Source of the DNA: an uncultured Collinsella sp.
GTDB taxonomy: Bacteria; Actinomycetota; Coriobacteriia; Coriobacteriales; Coriobacteriaceae
Length of the DNA: 11,605 nt
Direction: 5' to 3'
NCBI GenBank assembly: GCA_900552875.1
Contig: USCS01000033.1
Coordinates: forward strand, 1 to 11,605
Positions 6,933 to 11,605 of this stretch are shown in pieces (positions within the stretch are counted from its first letter, which is position 1; each line of letters starts with the position of its first letter). The position numbers and the translations under genes are program-made. The notes beneath the pieces are model-generated. The model saw only the letters and a list, made by a program, of their open reading frames with translations. It was not told the origin of the DNA and made no database searches.

Positions 6933-6935
6933 ATT
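6912..6935. promoter_or_regulatory. Operator-like palindrome over the -10 box
   Basis: AATAGTT (6912-6918) and AACTATT (6929-6935) are perfect inverted 7-mers separated by 10 bases. A second, inner pair TTAG...CTAA falls at 6917-6929. The palindrome covers the spacer and -10 box of the promoter for the P-type ATPase unit, where a repressor would act. A metal-sensing repressor is a natural guess given the gene, but no family-specific consensus is recognisable. Confidence 0.5.
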
Positions 6936-7019
6936 TTCCAAAAGTGTGCTCGAGCAAACTTGTTTACTCGGGTGCTGAGGCACCGTGCCGCGTCCAATGC
7001 GGCAAAAGGGAGAAGTAAC

Positions 7020-7265
7020 ATGAAGAAGTCGACGTTCAATACCCTGCTTGTCGGTGGCGGTTTTCTGCTTGGCACGGCCGGCATCAAGCTGCTTACCAGC
7101 GCTCCGGTAAAGAATGCCTGCGTGCAGGGCATTGCGTGCGGCATGCGCATCAAGAACGGCTACCAGGACATGGTCGAGCAGGCCAAGGCCGAGGTCGACG
7201 ACATGGTTGCCGAGGCTGCCTACATCACCCAGAGCGAGGCCGCTGCGGACAAGGCAGCCGAGTAG
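7020..7265 (+). CDS. Small membrane-anchored protein, DUF6110-like, partner of the P-type ATPase
   Basis: This 81-residue protein starts at an ATG after AGGGAGA (7006-7012). Residues 6-24 form one hydrophobic segment rich in glycine (LLVGGGFLLGTAGIKLL). After it comes a short conserved-looking stretch and then a charged, helix-prone tail rich in Glu, Ala and Lys. The pattern resembles what I remember of DUF6110 proteins, which sit beside heavy-metal P-type ATPases. It lies 18 bases before the ATPase start and is surely in the same operon. By analogy with mycobacterial PacL1 (DUF1490), a small membrane-anchored chaperone that scaffolds CtpC, it may bind metal or stabilise the pump. Two Cys residues (near 39 and 44) and several acidic residues could be ligands. 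An upstream TTG start at 6960 would lack a ribosome binding site and is disfavoured. The role is inference. Confidence 0.75.
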   Translation: MKKSTFNTLLVGGGFLLGTAGIKLLTSAPVKNACVQGIACGMRIKNGYQDMVEQAKAEVDDMVAEAAYITQSEAAADKAAE

Positions 7266-7283
7266 CACTCCCAGGCACAAACT

Positions 7284-9359
7284 ATGAGATTCTCGATTAT
7301 CAGCGAGATCCCCGGCAGGACCCGCCTCCAGTTGGCGGGTCCTGTGCCAGAGAGCGATCTCGATGCGCTTCTAAAGCTCAGCGGCGAAATCGATGGTGTG
7401 CGCAAGGTGCGCGTCTACGGCCGCATCGGCCAGATGGCGCTCGAATATGACGAGCAGCGTCGCACGGCCGTGCTGGCCGCCGTCGGTGCGCTCGACGCTC
7501 AGGCCATTGCCGACGCAAAGACAGGTTACGTGATGCAGCTTGAGCCACGCAAGCACAAACTCGTTATGGACCTGGCGACACTCGTCGGTGCCCATTACGC
7601 ACGTCGCTGGTTCTTGCCGACGCCTCTGCGTGCGGTGTTTGTCGTGGCCGGTTACATGGCATTTTTGCGCGCTGCCCTTCATGAGCTGGCGCAGCCACGC
7701 CTGACCGTTCCTGTGCTCGACGCTTCGGCCATCGGCATTTCGTTCGTCAAGCGTGATGTCGACACCGCGGGCCAGACGATGTTCCTGCTCAACGTGGGCG
7801 AGCTGCTCGAGGACTACACCCGCGCCATGAGCGAAAACGAGCTCATCAACTCGCTGCTCGATGTGCCCGACAAGGCGCAAAAGGTCGTCGGCGACACTGA
7901 GGTAAGCGTTGCCGCCACCGAGCTTGAGCCCGGCGACTTGGTAGCCGTGCGCACTGGCATGTCCATTTGCATCGACGGTGTTGTCGAGCAGGGGAGCGCT
8001 ATGGTCAACCAGGCGACCCTGACCGGCGAGCCGCTGGCCGTCGAGCGCAGCGTGGGCGACGACGTGTTCGCCGGCACCGTTGTGGAAGATGGCAGCATCT
8101 TGGTGCGTGTGTGCGCCAATACGGCGCAAACCAAGCTCCGCTCAATCGTCTCGCTCGTGCAGACGGCCGACTCGCTCAAGTCCGAGGGCCAGTCGCATAT
8201 GGAGGACCTTGCCAATAAGATCGTCCCGTGGAACTTCCTGCTCGCGGGCCTGGTTGCGCTTACCACCCGCAGCCTCATCAAGACCTCAGCGGCACTGATG
8301 GTCGACTACTCGTGCGCACTCAAGCTCACGGGTTCCGTCGCCGTTATGACTGCTATGAGCGACGCTGCCAAGATGGGCGTCATGGTCAAGGGCGCGAAGT
8401 ACTTTGAGTCGTTTGCCAAGGCCGACACCATTGTGTTTGATAAGACCGGCACGCTCACCGAGGCACAGCCGCGTCTTGCCTGCGTGCTCACCACCGACGG
8501 CTGGAGCGAGGACGAGGTCCTGCGCCTTTCCGCATGCCTGGAGGAGCATTTCCCGCATCCGGTGGCGCGTGCCGTGGTCAACGCCGCTCGCGAGCGTGGG
8601 CTCGAGCACCGCGAGCGTCACGCTGCTGTCGAGTATATTGTGGCGCACGGCATCGCTTCGTCCATCGAAGGGCGTCGCGCGATTATCGGCTCGGCACACT
8701 TTGTGTTTGAGGACGAGAGCGCGCAGCTCGATTCCGACATTAAGGAGCGCATTGAGTCCCAGATGCAGGGCCTGTCGCCGCTGTATCTGGCGGTAGATGG
8801 AAAGGTCGTTGGCGTGCTCGGCATCGAGGATCCGCTCAAGCCCGGGGTCCGTGAGGCCATCGCCGACCTGCATGCGCTGGGCGTCAAACATGTCGTTATG
8901 CTCACGGGCGATTCGGAGCGCACGGCCGAGCGCATTGCGCGCGAGGCGGGGGTCGACGAGTTTAAGGCCGAGCTGCTGCCCGAGGACAAGTACGCCTATG
9001 TGGAGCGCATTAAGAGCGAGGGGCGCCATGTTGCCATGGTGGGCGACGGCGTCAACGATTCGCCGGCGCTCGGTTTGGCCGACGTGGGCCTGGCCATGGG
9101 TGGCGGAAGTGATATTGCCAAGGAGGTCGCCGATATCATCCTGACCGATACGGATCTTACCGCGATCGTGCGCCTGCGCCGCATGAGCCAGGGCCTCATT
9201 GATCGTCTGACGAGTTCCTATTCTAAGGTGATGCTCACCAACTCGGCGCTCCTGGCGCTGGGCATTACCGGCGCGATTACCCCGCAGGCGTCGTCGCTGC
9301 TGCACAATGGCTCGACGATTGCCTACAGCCTGAGCAACGCGAAAGCATATCTGCGCTAG
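7284..9359 (+). CDS. Heavy-metal-translocating P1B-type ATPase with non-CPC metal site
   Basis: This 691-residue pump couples ATP hydrolysis to metal transport across the cytoplasmic membrane. Motifs are all in place: TGEP (247-250) in the actuator domain, phosphorylated Asp386 in DKTGTLT, the P1B-specific His425-Pro426 in the nucleotide domain, TGD (541-543) and GDGVND (587-592). The membrane helix before the phosphorylation site normally carries CPC and then ATP/STP. Here it reads Tyr-Ser-Cys-Ala-Leu (Cys344) followed by TGS. This argues against a classical Cu(I) or Zn/Cd pump, and a CtpC-like Mn/Zn/Fe-type role is possible. The N-terminal 70 residues resemble a degenerate HMA fold with IPGRTRL but without CxxC. 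The ATG at 7284 follows a weak AGG, consistent with coupling to the gene 18 bases upstream. A strong terminator follows. The family is certain; the metal is unknown. Confidence 0.92.
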   Translation: MRFSIISEIPGRTRLQLAGPVPESDLDALLKLSGEIDGVRKVRVYGRIGQMALEYDEQRRTAVLAAVGALDAQAIADAKTGYVMQLEPRKHKLVMDLATLVGAHYARRWFLPTPLRAVFVVAGYMAFLRAALHELAQPRLTVPVLDASAIGISFVKRDVDTAGQTMFLLNVGELLEDYTRAMSENELINSLLDVPDKAQKVVGDTEVSVAATELEPGDLVAVRTGMSICIDGVVEQGSAMVNQATLTGEPLAVERSVGDDVFAGTVVEDGSILVRVCANTAQTKLRSIVSLVQTADSLKSEGQSHMEDLANKIVPWNFLLAGLVALTTRSLIKTSAALMVDYSCALKLTGSVAVMTAMSDAAKMGVMVKGAKYFESFAKADTIVFDKTGTLTEAQPRLACVLTTDGWSEDEVLRLSACLEEHFPHPVARAVVNAARERGLEHRERHAAVEYIVAHGIASSIEGRRAIIGSAHFVFEDESAQLDSDIKERIESQMQGLSPLYLAVDGKVVGVLGIEDPLKPGVREAIADLHALGVKHVVMLTGDSERTAERIAREAGVDEFKAELLPEDKYAYVERIKSEGRHVAMVGDGVNDSPALGLADVGLAMGGGSDIAKEVADIILTDTDLTAIVRLRRMSQGLIDRLTSSYSKVMLTNSALLALGITGAITPQASSLLHNGSTIAYSLSNAKAYLR

Positions 9360-9379
9360 CATTTTTGCTTGAGTTTATG

Positions 9380-9426
9380 GCCTGCGCCCGGGCGGCATTG
9401 CCGTCGTCCGGGTGCGGGCTTTTTTT
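9380..9426 (+). terminator. Rho-independent terminator after the P-type ATPase
   Basis: GCCTGCGCCCGG (9380-9391) pairs with CCGGGTGCGGGC (9408-9419) over 12 bp including two G-U pairs, with an inner CGGC-ATT-GCCG, and is followed by seven Ts (9420-9426). This is a textbook strong terminator. It separates the metal pump unit from the toxin-antitoxin operon. Confidence 0.92.
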
Positions 9427-9430
9427 GCGT

Positions 9431-9459
9431 TTGACCGTGTGCTATCAGCCCTATATAGT
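9431..9459 (+). promoter_or_regulatory. Promoter of the toxin-antitoxin operon
   Basis: TTGACC (9431-9436), a spacer of exactly 17 bases and TATAGT (9454-9459) match the sigma-70 consensus at 5 of 6 positions in each box. Transcription would start near 9466, giving a short leader to the ATG at 9500. It is the best-formed promoter in the window. Confidence 0.8.
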
Positions 9460-9478
9460 GATGCTAGCAATGATAGCA
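9440..9478. promoter_or_regulatory. Repeated operator half-sites for toxin-antitoxin autoregulation
   Basis: TGCTATCA (9440-9447) is the exact reverse complement of TGATAGCA (9471-9478). Between them lies the self-complementary TGCTAGCA (9462-9469). The first falls inside the promoter spacer, the second over the predicted transcription start, and the third just before the ribosome binding site. Such TGCTA/TAGCA arrays next to a ribbon-helix-helix antitoxin gene are the expected binding sites for repression by the antitoxin or the toxin-antitoxin complex. Confidence 0.65.
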
Positions 9479-9499
9479 GGCGAGAGGAGCGTGATTGAT

Positions 9500-9853
9500 A
9501 TGAGTGTTGCTGGAAGCATGGTGCAGGTAAATGTTCGCGTGGATCGCTCGGTTAAAGAACGCGCCGAGGAGGCGCTGCGGCTTTCGGGCGGAACGCTGCC
9601 CGAACTCATCAAAAAGGTCGTGGCCAAGGTTGCGCAGGGCGGCGGTTCGTGCGAGGAAATCCTCGAGGCCGTTAACGACCGACAGCGGGGTGCCGTGTTA
9701 GATTCGCCGTTTGCTGCTTCCTGGGCGGCGGCGGATCAGCTTTACGCGGACCTGGGCATCGCTACGTCGCCCGTATCCGACGATCGCGATTGGGACACAA
9801 TCTATTCCGAAGCCATGGACGAGCGCTATCGCCAAAAGGGGATGATCCTGTGA
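9500..9853 (+). CDS. RelB/DinJ-like ribbon-helix-helix antitoxin
   Basis: This 117-residue protein starts at ATG 9500, ten bases after AGAGGAG (9483-9489). The frame stays open upstream to 9365, but a start there would lie before the terminator and promoter, and GTG 9491 is too close to the ribosome binding site. Residues 8-15 (VQVNVRVD) form the DNA-binding beta strand of a ribbon-helix-helix fold. Two helices follow (VKERAEEALRLSGGTLPELIKKVV), as in RelB/DinJ antitoxins. The rest is a longer, acidic C-terminal arm ending in YRQKGMIL, the part that would wrap around and inhibit the toxin. It overlaps the toxin gene by four bases (GTGA), so the two are translationally coupled. Autorepression through the TGCTA/TAGCA sites upstream is likely. 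The fold is well supported; pairing with a PIN toxin rather than RelE is the unusual point. Confidence 0.82.
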   Translation: MSVAGSMVQVNVRVDRSVKERAEEALRLSGGTLPELIKKVVAKVAQGGGSCEEILEAVNDRQRGAVLDSPFAASWAAADQLYADLGIATSPVSDDRDWDTIYSEAMDERYRQKGMIL

Positions 9854-10365
9854 GCGGGGCTCCCCTCAAAATAATGGTGGATGCCAACGTATGGGTTGAT
9901 TCGTTTTGCGCTGACCATGCCGAGTCGCTTGCCGCGCGTGCGTTTATTGGACAGGCGACGGAGACGGGGGCATTGCTGTTCTTTCCGGTGCATATCGCCA
10001 AGGACGTGCTGTACGTTGTCCAACACGAGCTCAAGCGTAGCGTTCTTGCCAGCGGGGGAGCGCTCGACGAGGCTTCTGCCCGCGCGATTGGCGATGCGGC
10101 GCTGGCGTTTGTTCGGAACATGACCGAAAACGCCACGGCCGTGGGTGCAGATGCGTCGGACCTTTGGCTGGCCGACAAATACTTAGTGCTCCATCGCGAT
10201 TACGAAGACAACTTGGTGCTCGCCGCGTGCAAGCGCGCGCAGGTCGATTACTTGGTGACCAACGATCGCAAGCTGCTCGAACATGCCGATCTTGCAGCAA
10301 AGACCCCGCGTCAAATGATGCCGATTCTTGCTTTGGCCGAACGCGCCCGCGCGGCTATCGGTTGA
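9850..10365 (+). CDS. PIN-domain toxin (VapC-like putative ribonuclease)
   Basis: This 171-residue protein starts at GTG 9850, which overlaps the antitoxin stop (GTGA) and has AAAAGGGG upstream at about the right distance. An ATG at 9874 would remove the residues before the first strand and is less likely. PIN acidic residues are visible: Asp11 in VDANVWVD, Asp120 in HRDYEDNLVLAACKR, and Asp139 in the closing TNDRKLL motif, with Asp17 and Asp104 as further acidic candidates. PIN proteins use these acids to hold Mg or Mn and cut RNA, often tRNA or rRNA, which stops growth when the antitoxin is lost. At 171 residues it is longer than typical VapC proteins (about 130-140) and looks closer to the PIN_3 type. 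It sits in an obvious two-gene operon with the antitoxin. The family is firm; the RNA target is unknown. Confidence 0.85.
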   Translation: MSGAPLKIMVDANVWVDSFCADHAESLAARAFIGQATETGALLFFPVHIAKDVLYVVQHELKRSVLASGGALDEASARAIGDAALAFVRNMTENATAVGADASDLWLADKYLVLHRDYEDNLVLAACKRAQVDYLVTNDRKLLEHADLAAKTPRQMMPILALAERARAAIG

Positions 10366-10377
10366 CGCGAACTGTTT

Positions 10378-10414
10378 GCGGGCCTCTTGGACGACGATGC
10401 GCCAAGGGGCCCGC
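10378..10414 (+). terminator. Hairpin between the convergent toxin and hypothetical genes
   Basis: GCGGGCCTCTTGG (10378-10390) pairs with CCAAGGGGCCCGC (10402-10414) as a continuous 13-bp stem with one G-U pair and an 11-base loop. It is followed only by GTCTGCTATTT, so the T tail is weak. It lies between two convergent genes and may end transcription from either side, probably less efficiently than a T-tailed terminator. Confidence 0.6.
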
Positions 10415-10423
10415 GTCTGCTAT

Positions 10424-10858
10424 TTACAAAAGCTCGGCCTTAATGGTGGGACTTTCTGCGAGCTGCTCGGCTGCCTTTTCTTCGGAGCTGTCGAGTGCTG
10501 CCAGACTGCGGTAGACCCACTCGTTGACCTGGGTGTTCTTGACGCCTGCGGTCTGCATAAGGGCGCCTACCTCGCGGATTGCTGCGAGCAGATCGGCTTT
10601 GGGGCCCGCGAGCTCGACCTCGATGTCGTGGTAGGCGGACACGCCTCGGTTCTCACTCACGTGGTCGATAAAGCCCTTGACGGTCTCAAGCTGCTGGGCG
10701 AGAGCTGCATCATCGTCAGCGTCCAGCGCGACGAGTGCGTTCGATACCGTGAGGGCGGGATGTCCGCAGGGGACAAAGCCCTCGATGACATCCATAGCTT
10801 CGGTAATGGTTGAGCCCAGGCCTGCGAGGGCATTGACGAGTTGCTGCTTGGTATCCAT
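10424..10858 (-). CDS. Hypothetical protein, 144 residues
   Basis: Read leftward, the gene starts at ATG 10858-10856 with GAAAGGA five bases upstream, a clear ribosome binding site. I do not recognise the family. The protein is predicted to be mostly helical, acidic and soluble: no signal peptide, no membrane segment, one Cys (in VPCGHPALT), and many Ala, Leu, Glu and Asp residues in amphipathic spacing. It could be a small helical-bundle or coiled-coil protein. It has its own short upstream region, lies tail-to-tail with the toxin gene and head-to-head with ssrA, and seems to be a single-gene unit. Codon use looks like that of neighbouring core genes, so it is probably a genuine chromosomal gene and not a recent arrival. 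Nothing in the sequence supports a functional guess. Confidence 0.72.
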   Translation of the reverse strand: MDTKQQLVNALAGLGSTITEAMDVIEGFVPCGHPALTVSNALVALDADDDAALAQQLETVKGFIDHVSENRGVSAYHDIEVELAGPKADLLAAIREVGALMQTAGVKNTQVNEWVYRSLAALDSSEEKAAEQLAESPTIKAELL

Positions 10859-11097
10859 AACGGTCCTTTCGACGGGTCAATTTTGCTTGGCGAAAATATA
10901 CGTGACGCGATCGGTAACAAAAGTGCGAAGTGCGGCGCACATTGGGGTCTTCACAGCTCGTGCATAGAACAGCTGTCCGCTTTCAGAACGTGGTAAGATA
11001 ACACTCCACAAGCGGGGCTTGCCCCGCATGTTCCTTGAAAAGTCGACGGTTATCGGGTGTTTGCAGACCCGATACCATCCAGACTTTCCCAACATTC
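10859..11097. other. Divergent intergenic region before ssrA with two hairpins
   Basis: No gene is supported here. A weak leftward promoter for the 144-residue protein may be TTTTGT (10922-10917) and TATATT (10900-10895) with a 16-base spacer. Toward ssrA there are two perfect inverted repeats: GCGGGG-CTTG-CCCCGC (11012-11027), and TATCGGGT (11051-11058) with ACCCGATA (11067-11074). They probably lie in the ssrA precursor leader or control region. TAAGAT (10994-10999) could be a -10 box for ssrA, but no good -35 pairs with it. TTGAAA (11035-11040) likewise lacks a matching -10. Confidence 0.4.
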
Positions 11098-11461
11098 GGG
11101 GGCGACTGGTTTCGACACGATAGCTCTGAGAGAGGAAGCAAGCCGAGGTCTCCTCGCCTCGTTAAACAGGGGTACCGTCAAATTGAATTGACAACAACTC
11201 TTCTTTTGAGCCTATGGCTCTCGCTGCTTAGTTTATAGCGGCGCGTCAACCCGGTGATTTCCCCGACACCGGCGCGACGTCATGTTAGGGGAATGCTCCT
11301 GCGCACGTAATCGGTATGGCGCAGGCTAAGACCGAACCGGTTAGGACGCCGCGAGCGTGTCGCTGCGCGCAAAGCGTCCGAGACTAAACCAGCGACTGAG
11401 CTTGGAGATGCCAATCAGGGGGCTTTCGTGGACCGGAGTTCGATTCTCCGCGCCTCCACCA
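11098..11461 (+). ncRNA. ssrA: Transfer-messenger RNA (tmRNA)
   Basis: The 5' end GGGGGCG (11098-11104) pairs with CGCCTCC (11451-11457) near the 3' end as a 7-bp acceptor stem with one G-U pair. It is followed by A and an encoded CCA (11459-11461). The 5' tRNA-like part has the typical GACTGGTTTCGACA, and the 3' part has the T-arm GGAGTTCGATTCTCC. The total of 364 bases is normal for a one-piece tmRNA. The tag frame reads DNNSSFEPMALAA, with GAC at 11190 as probable resume codon and TAG at 11229-11231; an in-frame TGA lies just upstream. The ALAA ending is the standard degradation signal recognised by ClpXP-type proteases. tmRNA with SmpB rescues stalled ribosomes. The exact resume codon is the only doubtful point. 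Confidence 0.96.
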
Positions 11462-11469
11462 TAAGTAAC

Positions 11470-11503
11470 AGGCAGGTAGATATTCGTATCTACCTGCCTT
11501 TTT
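11470..11503 (+). terminator. Rho-independent terminator of ssrA
   Basis: AGGCAGGTAGATA (11470-11482), a stable TTCG tetraloop and TATCTACCTGCCT (11487-11499) form a perfect 13-bp stem followed by TTTTATTT. It begins nine bases after the tmRNA CCA end and clearly ends ssrA transcription. Confidence 0.95.
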
Positions 11504-11518
11504 ATTTCTAGTCCGTAC

Positions 11519-11535
11519 CGCGGAGAATCGAACTC
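11519..11535 (-). repeat. ssrA: Inverted 17-bp copy of the tmRNA T-arm
   Basis: CGCGGAGAATCGAACTC (11519-11535) is the exact reverse complement of 11436-11452, the T-arm and start of the acceptor strand of ssrA. Read on the minus strand it looks like the end of a tRNA or tmRNA, but the stem is broken at its outer pair and no acceptor end or CCA follows. It may be a remnant attachment site or a decayed RNA gene fragment. Confidence 0.6.
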
Positions 11536-11544
11536 TATGCAGGG

Positions 11545-11584
11545 CGCGGGCGTAAAGAAAACGCGTGAGCGTTTTTAGCCCGCG
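11545..11584. terminator. Nested hairpin at the right edge, possible leftward terminator
   Basis: An outer stem CGCGGGC (11545-11551) / GCCCGCG (11578-11584) encloses an inner stem AAAACGC (11558-11564) / GCGTTTT (11569-11575) with loop GTGA. Read leftward the inner stem is followed by TTTTCTTT-like sequence, so it could terminate a gene entering from the right. The last 20 bases are too few to call a gene. Confidence 0.4.
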
Positions 11585-11605
11585 GGCGAGGACGCCGGCA
11601 GGCGG

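Noticed and set aside
8286..9362. Long open frame on the minus strand (358 codons) inside the P-type ATPase gene
   Set aside because: It lies opposite the catalytic domains of a clearly real pump. Codon and residue content look like a shadow frame, and no domain is recognisable.
9365..9499. Upstream extension of the antitoxin gene by 45 codons
   Set aside because: This stretch contains the ATPase terminator and the toxin-antitoxin promoter. The ribosome binding site AGAGGAG is properly spaced only for ATG 9500.
9790..9849. Upstream extension of the PIN toxin by 20 codons
   Set aside because: It would overlap the antitoxin gene by 64 bases with no ribosome binding site. GTG 9850 gives the usual 4-base overlap and keeps the PIN N-terminal strand.
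11519..11605. A tRNA gene on the minus strand
   Set aside because: Only the T-arm resembles a tRNA. There is no acceptor pairing, anticodon arm or D-arm, and the outer T-stem pair is broken.
1..11605. CRISPR array, insertion sequence or intact prophage
   Set aside because: No regularly spaced direct repeats, transposase, integrase or phage structural genes are present in the window.

Overview
The window looks like chromosomal DNA of a high-G+C actinobacterium of the class Coriobacteriia. Collinsella or a close relative is my best guess. The basis is codon use, GGAGG/AAGGA-type ribosome binding sites, a tmRNA whose tag ends in ALAA, and the kind of gut-commensal gene content; this is inference from memory, not a database match. 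Most genes read as ordinary chromosomal DNA. The AAA-ATPase gene at 700-2064 looks richer in A+T and may have arrived by transfer.

Layout. (1) 1-348 is the 3' end of gatB. (2) 349-699 has no gene but is unusually structured: a gatB terminator enclosed by a 41-bp near-perfect inverted repeat, a second terminator, and a 37-bp imperfect palindrome just before the next start codon. (3) 700-2064 encodes an AAA_14/DUF4143-type ATPase with a nuclease-like C-terminus. (4) 2129-6832 is a divergent module: an AraC-family regulator on the minus strand facing two back-to-back ABC exporter-fold half-transporters (3248-6832). The arrangement and motifs recall the ybtA/ybtPQ (IrtAB-like) siderophore importers. 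(5) 6833-9426 holds a REP-like palindrome, a promoter with an operator-like palindrome, a small membrane-anchored protein (DUF6110-like), a P1B-type ATPase with a non-canonical metal site, and a strong terminator. (6) 9431-10414 is a toxin-antitoxin operon: RelB/DinJ-like ribbon-helix-helix antitoxin plus PIN-domain toxin, with a clear promoter and repeated operator half-sites. (7) 10424-10858 (minus) is an unrecognised 144-residue protein. (8) 11098-11461 is ssrA (tmRNA) with its terminator, followed by an inverted 17-bp copy of its T-arm and a nested hairpin at the window edge.

Together, regions 4 and 5 read as a metal-handling neighbourhood. A candidate metallophore or small-molecule importer with its own AraC switch lies next to a metal-efflux-type P-ATPase with a putative small chaperone. 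A 10-bp word (AAGGTTAACT, or its complement) occurs in both promoter regions and could be a shared regulator site. The functional links are inference; the protein families are well supported by motifs.
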